A model generated the notes under the pieces. The model saw only the letters and a program-made list of their open reading frames with translations, ran no database searches and was not told the DNA's origin. From contig JAFVYB010000071.1 in NCBI GenBank assembly GCA_017500825.1, positions 1 to 49,120 on the forward strand: DNA of 49,120 nt. The letters run 5' to 3'. Of this stretch, positions 9,814 to 17,994 are shown piece by piece; positions within the stretch are counted from its first letter, which is position 1, and each line of letters opens with the position of its first letter. The position numbers and the translations under genes were made by a program. The DNA comes from Myxococcaceae bacterium (GTDB lineage Bacteria; Myxococcota; Myxococcia; Myxococcales; UBA5297).

Positions 9814-11795
9814 CAGTAGATGATCCCGAACCAGCCGCGGACCATGTGCGCCGTGCCCGCGTCCAGGTCTTCAAGCCGGTTGTTGAGGCCGGAAAGCGGG
9901 AAGAGGACGCCGTAGCCGACGCCGGCGACAAAGCCGTCGCCAGAGACGTATTGCGCGCCGAGGTCGATCTCGATGCCGAGGTCGGCGTGACCGCTCAGTT
10001 CGCCGCTGCTGTCGATGATCGACGAGGGCGTCGAGCTGCCGAAGAGGGCGCGCGAGTAGATGAAGTTGGCCCACACATCGAGGCCGCTGATGATTTCGTA
10101 GCGGATGCCCGGCTTGATGTAGATGGCGTCGGTCACGCCCTGCAGCAGCTCGCGCCAGAGGATGAGGTCGACCTGATAGGCGCGGTTGAAGCGGAAGTTC
10201 GTCACCCTGTCGTCGAACACGGCGCACTGGTCGGAGAGGCAGAACTGGGGTCCGTCGATGATGCCCGCCTCCACGTCGCCGCTGCGCCCGGGGCTGTTGC
10301 CCATGCCCGCGCCCTTGTCGCCCGAGGCAAAGCCGGCCTCCAGGCTGATCGAGAGGCTGGGAATCGGCAGGAATTCGCCGCGCGCCACGCCGCCGAACTG
10401 CATCACCGAGATGTCCTGCCCCTCGCCGTCGTCGAGCGCGCTCGTGCGCACGTCCTCGATTTTGCCAAAGATGCCGGCCAGCTCGATCTCGGCCTTCCAG
10501 CGCTTGGACTGAAACTTGAACCAAAGGTCGGGGATGTAAAACGACGCCTTGCGCGCCACGTAACCGAGCTCGGCCGTGTCGCCACTGATGTCGCTCCCTG
10601 TGTGGAAGTCAGCCGCGTCGTAGGACTGGGTGCGATAGACGAAGTAGAGGCCGTAATTGATGATCGACTGGCCCGCGCCCAGCTTGCGCTGAATTTCGAG
10701 CTCGGTGTCGCGCCGGGCCACGCTCAGGCCGTAGTCGCGCGCGTCGTCCGACTGCTCCAGGTCGACCGCCTGTCCAAAGAGTTCACCGCGCCGCGTGCTC
10801 GTCGGTCCCTCGGAGACGAAGTCGATGAAGGGGACGATGTAGTGGCCGGCCAGCGGCATGGAGACGAACATCAGTCGATCAACGCTGTCGCCCAGATCGC
10901 CGCCGCCATAGTTGGAGGTGATCGACTCGCCGCCCGAGTTGGTCAGCATGCCCATGCCCCAGTGGCTGCCCATGCGGCCGAAGAGGAACTGACCTATCGG
11001 CGTGACCACCTCGCCATAGACGCGGCGGGCGATGATCGAGTCGCTCAGCCAATTGCCGCCCTCGCTGGGGTAGGCCTGATTGCGGGCGGCCACGGCGAAC
11101 AGCTCGTTGTCGTTGGGGCCAAAGACGCCGTCGGGGGTGGCGCCGAAGATCAGGTTATCGAACACGTCGAGCTGGGCGTGCAGGCGCACATCCTCGCTGA
11201 TGTTGAGGGTCGGCTGGATGCGCCAGCGCATGTTGACATCGGCCAGCGTCTTGCCGTCGCGCGCGGGCCTCGGGAACAGGTAGTTGCCGCTCGGGTCGGC
11301 GCCGCGTCCCAGGTCGAGGTTGTAGAAGAGCTCTGGGCGCACGCGGAAATAGCCGTCGATTTCGAGGAGCTCGAGGCGCGGCTTGTCCTCTCGATAGACA
11401 TAGGAGTCTTCGAGCAGGCGGCTGGCCGATTCGGCCTCGATTTGGGCGCGAATCTCGGCGCGCAGCTTCTGGCGCTGTTCGTCGAGCGAGGCGTTGAGCT
11501 CCTCCATCAGCTCGCGCTTGATGAGCTCGCGTTCGGCCCGGGAGATCTGGGCGCTCGCGCCAGGCATCGCCGGCGCCTGAGCCTGTCTGGAGCTGACCCT
11601 GTCCGCGTCCGAGGCGCTCTGGCCGGCATCGGCACCAGGAGAAGAGGCCTTTTCGCCCGCGATGTCCTTTTTCTCGGCGTCCGCCTGCGGCGCGGCTGGG
11701 GTGGCGGCACTCTGGGACGGCGCGGCGTCGCTTGGGGTGGCGGTCTGGGCGAGTGGCCCGAGGAGCCAGAGGGAAAAGACGAGGGATGAGATCAC
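9813..11795 (-). CDS. Outer-membrane beta-barrel protein with N-terminal coiled coil (TIGR04551-like)
   Basis: 660-aa exported protein. A signal peptide (MISSLVFSLWLLGPLAQT) is followed by an A/S/P-rich stretch and a charged coiled coil (REL..RELMEELNASLDEQRQKL, about residues 80-120). The remainder has alternating amphipathic strands and a C-terminus ending WFGIIY, as expected of a beta-barrel. The pattern recalls the TIGR04551 family of myxobacterial outer-membrane proteins; this is recognition from memory and not a search result. The start is GTG 11795, with AAGGAG 7 nt upstream; the longer frame to 12086 lacks one. It is coupled by a TGATG overlap to the small lipoprotein downstream. Substrate or transport role is unknown. 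Confidence 0.65.
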   Translation of the reverse strand: MISSLVFSLWLLGPLAQTATPSDAAPSQSAATPAAPQADAEKKDIAGEKASSPGADAGQSASDADRVSSRQAQAPAMPGASAQISRAERELIKRELMEELNASLDEQRQKLRAEIRAQIEAESASRLLEDSYVYREDKPRLELLEIDGYFRVRPELFYNLDLGRGADPSGNYLFPRPARDGKTLADVNMRWRIQPTLNISEDVRLHAQLDVFDNLIFGATPDGVFGPNDNELFAVAARNQAYPSEGGNWLSDSIIARRVYGEVVTPIGQFLFGRMGSHWGMGMLTNSGGESITSNYGGGDLGDSVDRLMFVSMPLAGHYIVPFIDFVSEGPTSTRRGELFGQAVDLEQSDDARDYGLSVARRDTELEIQRKLGAGQSIINYGLYFVYRTQSYDAADFHTGSDISGDTAELGYVARKASFYIPDLWFKFQSKRWKAEIELAGIFGKIEDVRTSALDDGEGQDISVMQFGGVARGEFLPIPSLSISLEAGFASGDKGAGMGNSPGRSGDVEAGIIDGPQFCLSDQCAVFDDRVTNFRFNRAYQVDLILWRELLQGVTDAIYIKPGIRYEIISGLDVWANFIYSRALFGSSTPSSIIDSSGELSGHADLGIEIDLGAQYVSGDGFVAGVGYGVLFPLSGLNNRLEDLDAGTAHMVRGWFGIIY

Positions 11796-12163
11796 GCGAG
11801 TGCTCCTTGGCGAATCCTTTGAGAGGAGGAGGGAGGGCGGCGGAGAGCGGTGTCGTCCGGGGCCGAGCCCCCCGAGGGCAGACAAAAGGCCGCGCGCCTT
11901 AGCACGCAGCCCAGGGGCGGGCAAGGCGGCGCGACGCGCGCCAAATCTTCCGAAAAACACCTCTAACCAACTGATTTTATTGAGGTTTTTTGGGGGATGG
12001 ACGGCATGCGCAGGGCCTGCGGTGACACTTTTCGGCGGGCGCTGAGCCCCGGTTCGGCGACAGGGAAGAGATCTTTCGTCGCCCAAGTCGAAAGCCTAGG
12101 GTGCCCGCCCTTTTTGAGCCCCCTTTGTCCGCCCCGAGGAGACGGGGGAGGAGCCACGCGAGC
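11796..12163. other. Divergent intergenic region
   Basis: 368 nt between the minus-strand barrel gene and the plus-strand lipoprotein gene. It includes an AT-rich patch at 11940-11990, where a 12-mer AAATCTTCCGAA (11943-11954) also occurs in the 3527-3876 spacer (3601-3612). Promoters for both genes must lie here; I could not pick a confident -35/-10 pair. Confidence 0.4.
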
Positions 12164-13063
12164 ATGTCCCAACATCCGATCGTCCCGACCAGAGCCCCCC
12201 GCCCTCTGGCAGCCCGCGCGCTGACCCTCATCCTCCCGCTGACCGTCCTCGCTGGCTGCGCGCGTTCCCTGAGTTTTGGTCCCACAGGAGAAATCACCGA
12301 CCCCGCGATTCTGATGGCGCGCCTCGACGCCCAGGCACGCGAACGCCGCACGCTGCAGTCGGAGGCCAAGGTGCGCATTCGTTCGCCAGAGCAAAACGGC
12401 AGCGCCGACGCCCTCATCGCCGCGAAGTGGCCCGACGAACTGCGGATCGGCCTGCTCAACTTCTTCGGCAAGCCCGTCGCCGACATGCTGTCGACCAAAG
12501 ACCACTTCCAGCTGCACGACATCGAGCGCCGCGCCGTCTATCTGGGCGCGCCCACGGCCGACAACCTCGCCCGCCTCCTCGCCGTGCCCATCGCCCCCGC
12601 GGACGCCGTCCAATTCCTCCTCGGACTGTCACCGCGCATCGAGGCGACAAAGGCGGCGCTGTCGATCGATCACCAAAGGCGCGCCTATCGCCTGGAACTC
12701 ACCAACTCGGCCCAAAACGAGCGCCAGACGATCTTCGCCGACACCGAGACGCTGCGCATCGTGCGCGTCGAGCGGCGCGGCAGCGGCCACGGTTACGACC
12801 TCGATTTCGAGGACTTTCAGCGCGTCGACGCCATCGACCTGCCCTTTCGACTGCGCTTCTCCGCCCTCGACGGACAGGGTCAGACGCGCGGCATCGATCT
12901 GACCGTCCAGCAGCGCGAGGTCCGCCTCAACGCGCCGACGCCCCCCAGGACCTTTGAGCGGCGCCTGCCTCCCGGTGCCCGACCTGTCGACCTCGACATG
13001 ACCGCGCCGCCACGCCTGGAGCTTCCCGCCGCGCCCGCCTCGCGCCCTGACAACGCCCCCTGA
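12164..13063 (+). CDS. LolA/LolB-like (DUF4292-type) outer-membrane lipoprotein
   Basis: 299-aa lipoprotein with signal sequence ALTLILPLTVLAGC (lipobox LAGC). The body has alternating strands typical of the LolA/LolB half-barrel fold: an early LQSEAKVRIRSP strand, the pattern DELRIGLLNFFGKPVADMLSTKD, a mid region LLGLSPRI and a late YDLDFEDFQRVDAIDLPFRLRF. These fit DUF4292/LolB-like lipoproteins that bind acyl chains or help insert lipoproteins. ATG 12164 has a GGGGGAGGAG stretch upstream. It is the first gene of the long plus-strand block and precedes uppS and cdsA by 161 nt, which supports an envelope role. Precise function is inferred. Confidence 0.6.
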   Translation: MSQHPIVPTRAPRPLAARALTLILPLTVLAGCARSLSFGPTGEITDPAILMARLDAQARERRTLQSEAKVRIRSPEQNGSADALIAAKWPDELRIGLLNFFGKPVADMLSTKDHFQLHDIERRAVYLGAPTADNLARLLAVPIAPADAVQFLLGLSPRIEATKAALSIDHQRRAYRLELTNSAQNERQTIFADTETLRIVRVERRGSGHGYDLDFEDFQRVDAIDLPFRLRFSALDGQGQTRGIDLTVQQREVRLNAPTPPRTFERRLPPGARPVDLDMTAPPRLELPAAPASRPDNAP

Positions 13064-13125
13064 AGCCGCGCCCTGCGACCTCGATGCCAACTCGGCGCGG
13101 GCGACAAATGCCGGCCATTCACGCC

Positions 13126-13153
13126 TTGAAAAGGAACCGCGCCTGACTACAAG
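13126..13153 (+). promoter_or_regulatory. Candidate sigma-70-type promoter for uppS
   Basis: TTGAAA (13126-13131), a 16-nt spacer and TACAAG (13148-13153) lie 72 nt before the uppS start. It is a moderate match to the consensus, judged by eye only. Confidence 0.35.
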
Positions 13154-13224
13154 GGCACGCCCTTTTTGGGGGGCCTGACCGGGGGGCTGACGATGGTCCC
13201 CGCGCTTTTTCTTATGGAGGTTGT

Positions 13225-13986
13225 GTGTCCGCCCTCGACTCGCTGCTGAGCCAACTCGACCCGAAACGCCTGCCCCGCCACGTCGGCATCATCATGGACG
13301 GCAACGGCCGCTGGGCAGAGGCCCGAGGGCAGGATCGCCTCGTCGGACACCGGGAGGGCAGCCGCTCTGTGCGCGCCATCACCCGTCTCTCGCGCCGTCT
13401 CGGCATCCGCGCGCTGACGCTCTACGCCTTCTCCAGTCAGAACTGGCAGCGTCCCGCCGAAGAAGTCGCCGGCCTGATGGCGCTCCTGCGCGAGTATCTC
13501 GTCGGCGAGCGCGACGAAATCATGGACAACGACATCCGCCTGTCGGCCCTCGGCGATCTCGACAAACTGCCACGGCTGGTGCGCGAACCTCTCGACGCGC
13601 TGATGGCAGAGTCAGCTGGCAACCGCTCGATGACGCTCTCGCTCGCCCTCTCCTATGGCGGCCGCGATGAATTGCTCATGGCCTGTCGCGCCCTTCTCGC
13701 CCAGGGCTGCGCGCCCGGCGAACTCGACGAGGCCCGCTTCGAGCAATGCCTCTACACGGCTGGCCTGCCGCCCCTCGATCTCGTCATCCGCACGAGCGGC
13801 GAATTGCGCCTGTCGAACTTCCTGCTCTGGCAGAGCGCCTATGCCGAGCTGCACTTCACCGAGGCCTTGTGGCCTGACTTCCGCGAGGAAGCCTTTGTCC
13901 GCGCCCTCATCGACTACCAGGCGCGCGAGCGGCGACTTGGCCTGACGAGCGCCCAGGTCCACAGCACCGCGATGAAGCTCGCCTGA
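13225..13986 (+). CDS. uppS: Isoprenyl transferase (undecaprenyl diphosphate synthase)
   Basis: 253-aa cis-prenyltransferase that condenses isopentenyl diphosphate onto farnesyl diphosphate to make the C55 carrier lipid for peptidoglycan and O-antigen. The signature HVGIIMDGNGRWA (catalytic Asp25) is followed by GHREG, the SQNWQRP loop and the C-terminal RTSGELRLSNFLLWQ motif, all intact. The length is normal. GTG 13225 is preceded by GGAGG 4 nt upstream (ATGGAGGTTGTGTG). It is followed after 176 nt by cdsA, the usual neighbour in many bacteria, but the frr/tsf and dxr genes commonly nearby are absent. Confidence 0.95.
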   Translation: MSALDSLLSQLDPKRLPRHVGIIMDGNGRWAEARGQDRLVGHREGSRSVRAITRLSRRLGIRALTLYAFSSQNWQRPAEEVAGLMALLREYLVGERDEIMDNDIRLSALGDLDKLPRLVREPLDALMAESAGNRSMTLSLALSYGGRDELLMACRALLAQGCAPGELDEARFEQCLYTAGLPPLDLVIRTSGELRLSNFLLWQSAYAELHFTEALWPDFREEAFVRALIDYQARERRLGLTSAQVHSTAMKLA

Positions 13987-14162
13987 GGCGCGCAGGAGAG
14001 CGACGCGTTTGACGTTGGCCCCTCTGCCGCGCCGAGTCAGCGCCCAGCCCTCAGTGCCGCGCCCTGTCGCCTTCTCCCCTGCCCCAACGCCGCGGCGCCC
14101 ACCGACGCACCCGAACACACATCAAATCCATCTTCCCCACTCGATCCGCGAGGCTCACCGCC

Positions 14163-14981
14163 GTGAAGGAAGTCAACAAGAACCTGCTGATCCGCATCGC
14201 CTCGGCCGCCGTGCTCATCCCCGTCGTTATCGGCTGCCTCTATCTGGGGACGGTGGCCACGGCCGTCTTCCTCGCCATCGCCTCGCTGCTCATGGCCCAG
14301 GAGTTCTGCGCCATCACCCTCAAGCGACACGACTTTGGGCAGGTCCTCGGCATGATCGCCGCCGCGCTGCCCGCGCTCTTTTTCGCCTTTTGGCCGGAAA
14401 TCTCACTCCAGCTCATCGCGGCCGCCTCGGCGCTGCTCCTCATCGCGCTCTTCATCACCTACCTCTTGCGCGGCCCCCTGCCCGAAGCGCCGGTGCGCGT
14501 CTCGCTCGTCTTCACGGGATTTTTCTACGTCGGCGTGCTGCCCAGCTGCCTCGTCGGCCTGCGCGCGCTGCCGGATGGCCTGGCCTGGGTTTTCCTCGCC
14601 TTCCTGCTCACCTGGAGCAACGACACGGGCGCCTACGCGGCTGGACGCGCTCTGGGCAAACACAAGCTCTATCCCGCTGTCTCGCCCGGAAAGAGCTGGG
14701 AAGGCTTCTTCGGCGGCATGGTCGTCACCGTCGGCGCCGCGTTTTTGGCGAGCGCCACCTTCCTGCCCTCCCTCGCCTGGGGCGACGCGCTGGCCATCGC
14801 CCTGCCCGTCTCGTTCCTCGGCCCCCTGGGCGACCTCTCCGAATCGATGCTCAAGCGCGCCTACGGCGTGAAGGACTCGGGCAAGACCATTCCGGGCCAC
14901 GGCGGCGTGCTCGACCGACTCGACGCGATGCTCTTCACCGCGCCCTACGTCTACCTCTACGCCAAGTGGGCCATGCTCTGA
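14163..14981 (+). CDS. cdsA: Phosphatidate cytidylyltransferase
   Basis: 272-aa inner-membrane enzyme making CDP-diacylglycerol from phosphatidate and CTP, the precursor of phosphatidylglycerol and phosphatidylethanolamine. About seven to eight hydrophobic segments precede the C-terminal family signature, seen here as SMLKRAYGVKDSGKTIPGHG followed by GVLDRLDA, with the metal-binding KD and HGG residues intact. The GTG start at 14163 is chosen over others because it begins the frame just before the first transmembrane helix. The ribosome site (GAGG, about 10 nt upstream) is modest. It pairs with uppS as in many genomes. Confidence 0.93.
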   Translation: MKEVNKNLLIRIASAAVLIPVVIGCLYLGTVATAVFLAIASLLMAQEFCAITLKRHDFGQVLGMIAAALPALFFAFWPEISLQLIAAASALLLIALFITYLLRGPLPEAPVRVSLVFTGFFYVGVLPSCLVGLRALPDGLAWVFLAFLLTWSNDTGAYAAGRALGKHKLYPAVSPGKSWEGFFGGMVVTVGAAFLASATFLPSLAWGDALAIALPVSFLGPLGDLSESMLKRAYGVKDSGKTIPGHGGVLDRLDAMLFTAPYVYLYAKWAML

Positions 14982-15309
14982 CCAAAGACAGGCGCCGAGC
15001 CGCGAAAACCAGCGAAGAGCGCCTCTTTGGCGAGCGCCCCAAGGTGGGTCCGTCGAAGGACCGCGCGCGAAATTTCAAGGCGCGTCCCCGGTGTTCTTCC
15101 GCCTCAGAGGGACGCCTTCCCCGCCGTCCAATCGCCCCACGAGACGTGGCGCGGGGTCCCTCCCCCCGGCGACAACCCGGCCCCAAAATCGCCTGTGGCG
15201 GTCGTTGACTTCCCCGAGAGGGGCCACCTAAGAGTCCGCCGCTTTTTGCCCCCCCCCCATTCGCCCCCTGCCCGTCGGCGCGGGGGTCTTTTGTCAAGGA
15301 GTTGTTCAG
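14982..15309. other. Intergenic spacer with C-runs
   Basis: 328 nt between cdsA and the TPR gene. It contains a C9 run near 15250 and G/C-rich short inverted repeats. No ORF with a ribosome site and no clear promoter or intrinsic terminator was seen. The AAGGAG just before 15310 belongs to the next gene. Confidence 0.4.
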
Positions 15310-16095
15310 GTGTCCTACAAACAGAAGCGCAAGGAAATCAGTGAGCCCGATCAGTTCATCAAGACCTCCACCGAGTATTGGAGCGTGGCCGCGGCCAACA
15401 AAAAGCTGATCATCTCGGTGGCCTGTGGACTCCTGGCGCTCGCCATCGTCGTCATCGTCCTCTCCAATATGTCGAAGGCCAAAATCCAGGCTTCGGGCGA
15501 GGCGCTGGCCGCGGCGCTGACGCTGGCTGAGCGGCCGATCAAGGGCGATCCCAGTGCTGTCATGGCCTCCGAGGACCTCGCGCCATTCGAGACGCGCCAG
15601 GCCAAATACGAGGCGATCGAGGCAGCCCTCACCAAGCTGCGCGACGAGCACACCGGAACGCGCGCCGCCAGTACCGCCGCCTACTACCTCGCCGACGCCA
15701 AGCTGCAGCTGGGCAAGGCCGAAGAGGCCGACAAACTCTACGAGCTCTACATCGCTGGCGCCAAAGCTGGCTCGCCGCTGCGCCTGATGGCCCTCGAAGG
15801 CCGTGGCTATGTCGCCGAACAGCGCGCCGACGCGAACGCGGCGCTGGCCTTCTTCGAACAGATGGGCAGCGAGGCGAAGGGCGAACAGTGGAAGGCCAAA
15901 GCCGCCTATCACCGCGGGCGGATGCTCGTCCTCAAAGGCCAAAAGGCGGAGGCGGCCGAGGCTTTCGCCAAGATCGGCAAGGACTTCACCAAGGCCACGT
16001 CGATCAACATGCTCGCACAGGAGCGGCTGGCTGTTTTGGCCACCGAGGGCGTTCGCCCGCCCGCCGCCGCGACCGACACCAAGGCCGCACCCTGA
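15310..16095 (+). CDS. Membrane-anchored TPR protein, YfgM-like
   Basis: 261-aa protein with a cytoplasmic basic N-terminus, one transmembrane helix (about 33-52, KLIISVACGLLALAIVVIVL) and a periplasmic helical region with TPR-like pairs (YYLADAKLQLGKAEEADKLY, LMALEGRGYVAEQRADANAA, AAYHRGRMLVLKGQKAEAAE). This is the architecture of YfgM, which in E. coli is encoded next to bamB and acts with the secretion machinery and chaperones. The next gene here encodes a BamB-like lipoprotein, reproducing that order. GTG 15310 has AAGGAG 9 nt upstream. Sequence similarity to YfgM is only architectural, so the name is not assigned. Confidence 0.65.
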   Translation: MSYKQKRKEISEPDQFIKTSTEYWSVAAANKKLIISVACGLLALAIVVIVLSNMSKAKIQASGEALAAALTLAERPIKGDPSAVMASEDLAPFETRQAKYEAIEAALTKLRDEHTGTRAASTAAYYLADAKLQLGKAEEADKLYELYIAGAKAGSPLRLMALEGRGYVAEQRADANAALAFFEQMGSEAKGEQWKAKAAYHRGRMLVLKGQKAEAAEAFAKIGKDFTKATSINMLAQERLAVLATEGVRPPAAATDTKAAP

Positions 16096-16259
16096 TTCAC
16101 ACCCAGGCGCCCGCTGACAGGAGCTCAAAGTCGGCCTGACCGCCGATCACCTCCCGACGGGCACAGGCAAAGCCACCGTTCCCGCTGCCCACCGCTGATT
16201 TGGGCGCGGGAATTTCGTTTTGCAGCGGCGCTGCCACGCGCCTGAAAGGCTCTCTGTCG

Positions 16260-17450
16260 ATGCAGACGAACGCGACCAAACTCCGCCTCGGGATGGCTCT
16301 TGTGGGCTCGGCCCTCGTCCTGTCGGCGTGCGCGGGCGCCCAGGCGACAGCTGCCGCGAAGCTCAACCAGGCGCGGGCGCTGACACAGGCCTCGCTCGAC
16401 GAGAGCGCGCCCGAGAAGGCCTACTCCGTCCTCTGGTGGCACAAGGTCGAGGGCACCTCCCAGCGCCCCTACAAGCCTGTCGAATTGGCCGCCCCCGAGT
16501 TCGATCCGACGAGTGGCAAGGTCTTCGCCGCCACGCGCGACGGTTTTGTGACCGCCTTTTCCGAGAAGGGCGAGCGGCTGTGGGAGCGCGAGATCGGCGG
16601 CCCCTTCAACGCCGGCCCTCTGTTCGCCGACGGGACGCTCTACGTGGCGAGCGCGAGCGGTCAGATGGCGGCCCTCGATCCCGTGACGGGTGAGACGCGC
16701 TGGACCTACAGCACGCCCGACGCCTTCCTGACGCGGCCGGTGGTTGCCGGCGATCTCGTCCTGGCCATGACTGCGGCCGACACCCTGCTCGCCCTCGACC
16801 GCGCGACTGGCACCTGGCGCTGGCAATACAAGCGCGACCTGCCACCGGGGCTCACGCTCTTTGGCGCGGCGCGACCCGCGGTGAAGGGCGATCGCGTCTT
16901 TGCCGGGTTTGCCGATGGCCACGCCGTGGCGCTCGACCTCAAGACGGGCGGCGTCCTCTGGGAAAAGGAACTCTCGCGCGCCAAGGCCTTCCGCGATCTC
17001 GACGCCGATCCGGTGATCGACGAGCGCGGCAACGTCTATTTCGCCTCCAACTCGGACGGCCTCTTCTGTCTCGACGCGGCCACGGGCGAGGCGCGCTTCA
17101 GCCAGCTCAGGCCGGGCCTCACCGTCCTCGCGCTCAACGAGGCGGGCGACAAAATCTACGCCGGCGGCCAGGGCTTCGTCGGTCTCTTCGAGACGACGGG
17201 CGGCAAAATGCGCTGGGGGCGGGAACTGACGGGAGACGCCATTGTCACAGGCCTGACGCCGACGAACGGCCAGCTCATCGCGGTCAGCGGCGCGCATCCC
17301 ATGCTGATCATCGAGGAGGAGACCGGTCGCGTCCGACGCGCCTTCCAACCTGGCCATGGCGTGTCGGCGCCAGCGCGGGCGGGAAACCTGGGCGAGGCGT
17401 TCGTGCTCTCCAACCGCGGCTATCTCTACGGACTGGCCCTGCACCCGTGA
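16260..17450 (+). CDS. PQQ-repeat (beta-propeller) lipoprotein, BamB-like
   Basis: 396-aa lipoprotein with a signal sequence ending LVLSAC (lipobox LSAC). The body is a series of PQQ-type blades: AATRDGFVTAFSEKGERLWE, VASASGQMAALDPVTGETRW, ALDRATGTWRWQYKR, AVALDLKTGGVLWEKEL, FCLDAATGEARF. BamB is the propeller subunit of the BAM complex that inserts outer-membrane proteins, and the YfgM-like gene directly upstream supports this assignment. Other PQQ-like lipoproteins look similar. ATG 16260 is the best start, with GAAAGG about 11 nt upstream, giving a normal signal peptide. Confidence 0.7.
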   Translation: MQTNATKLRLGMALVGSALVLSACAGAQATAAAKLNQARALTQASLDESAPEKAYSVLWWHKVEGTSQRPYKPVELAAPEFDPTSGKVFAATRDGFVTAFSEKGERLWEREIGGPFNAGPLFADGTLYVASASGQMAALDPVTGETRWTYSTPDAFLTRPVVAGDLVLAMTAADTLLALDRATGTWRWQYKRDLPPGLTLFGAARPAVKGDRVFAGFADGHAVALDLKTGGVLWEKELSRAKAFRDLDADPVIDERGNVYFASNSDGLFCLDAATGEARFSQLRPGLTVLALNEAGDKIYAGGQGFVGLFETTGGKMRWGRELTGDAIVTGLTPTNGQLIAVSGAHPMLIIEEETGRVRRAFQPGHGVSAPARAGNLGEAFVLSNRGYLYGLALHP

Positions 17451-17477
17451 GGCGTCCGTCCACAAAGGAGCGTTGAG

Positions 17478-17912
17478 ATGTCCCCCGCGCAGGAGCCCGC
17501 CCAGGTCGACAGACGCCTTGTCCGCGTCGTCGCGGCGCTGATCTTCGACGGACAGAGCGTCCTCGTGCAGCAGCGCCCGGCCACCAAGCGGCACGCCCTG
17601 CTCTGGGAGTTTCCCGGCGGCAAAGTCGAGGTGGGTGAGAGCGAAGAGGAGGCTTTGGCGCGCGAATGCCGGGAGGAGCTCGGCGTCGAGATTCGGGTGG
17701 AACGCCTCGAAGAGCGCGTGCGCCACGCCTACCCCGACTTCGACATCGACCTGGCGCTCTACCGCGCGCGCATCGAGCGCGGCGAAGTGAGGCGACTGGA
17801 GGCGGCAGAGATCCGCTTTGTCCCCGTGCGCGAGCTCGCCTTGCTGCCCTTCACCGAGGCAGACCGCCCCTTTGTTCGGCGGCTGGCTGGCCAGGACGCG
17901 ACGCGCGGCTGA
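17478..17912 (+). CDS. NUDIX hydrolase, MutT-like
   Basis: 144-aa NUDIX pyrophosphohydrolase. The Nudix box fits GX5EX7REUXEEXGU exactly: Gly48, Glu54, Arg62-Glu63 and Glu66-Glu67 to Val70 (ARECREELGV). The preceding VLVQQRPATKRHALLWEFPG is typical of MutT, which removes 8-oxo-dGTP from the nucleotide pool. ATG 17478 has AAAGGAG at 17464-17470, 7 nt upstream. It follows the BamB-like gene by 27 nt and precedes the radical SAM gene by 82 nt, so it is probably co-transcribed. A specific MutT role is likely but other nucleotide or sugar substrates are possible. Confidence 0.85.
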   Translation: MSPAQEPAQVDRRLVRVVAALIFDGQSVLVQQRPATKRHALLWEFPGGKVEVGESEEEALARECREELGVEIRVERLEERVRHAYPDFDIDLALYRARIERGEVRRLEAAEIRFVPVRELALLPFTEADRPFVRRLAGQDATRG

Positions 17913-17994
17913 CTTCCGTGTCGTTCGCAGGCCTGGACGCTCTGAACGAGACGCGGCGCCCTGTCTTTTTCGCGCCCTTTCCAAAGGAACGCCC

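Noticed and set aside
9318..11789. 823-aa plus-strand ORF
   Set aside because: Antisense to the outer-membrane protein gene, which has a signal peptide, RBS and barrel pattern. The ORF is acidic/Ala-rich noise. Similar shadows occur opposite the REC-DnaJ gene (40951-42732) and the glycosidase (6806-8083).
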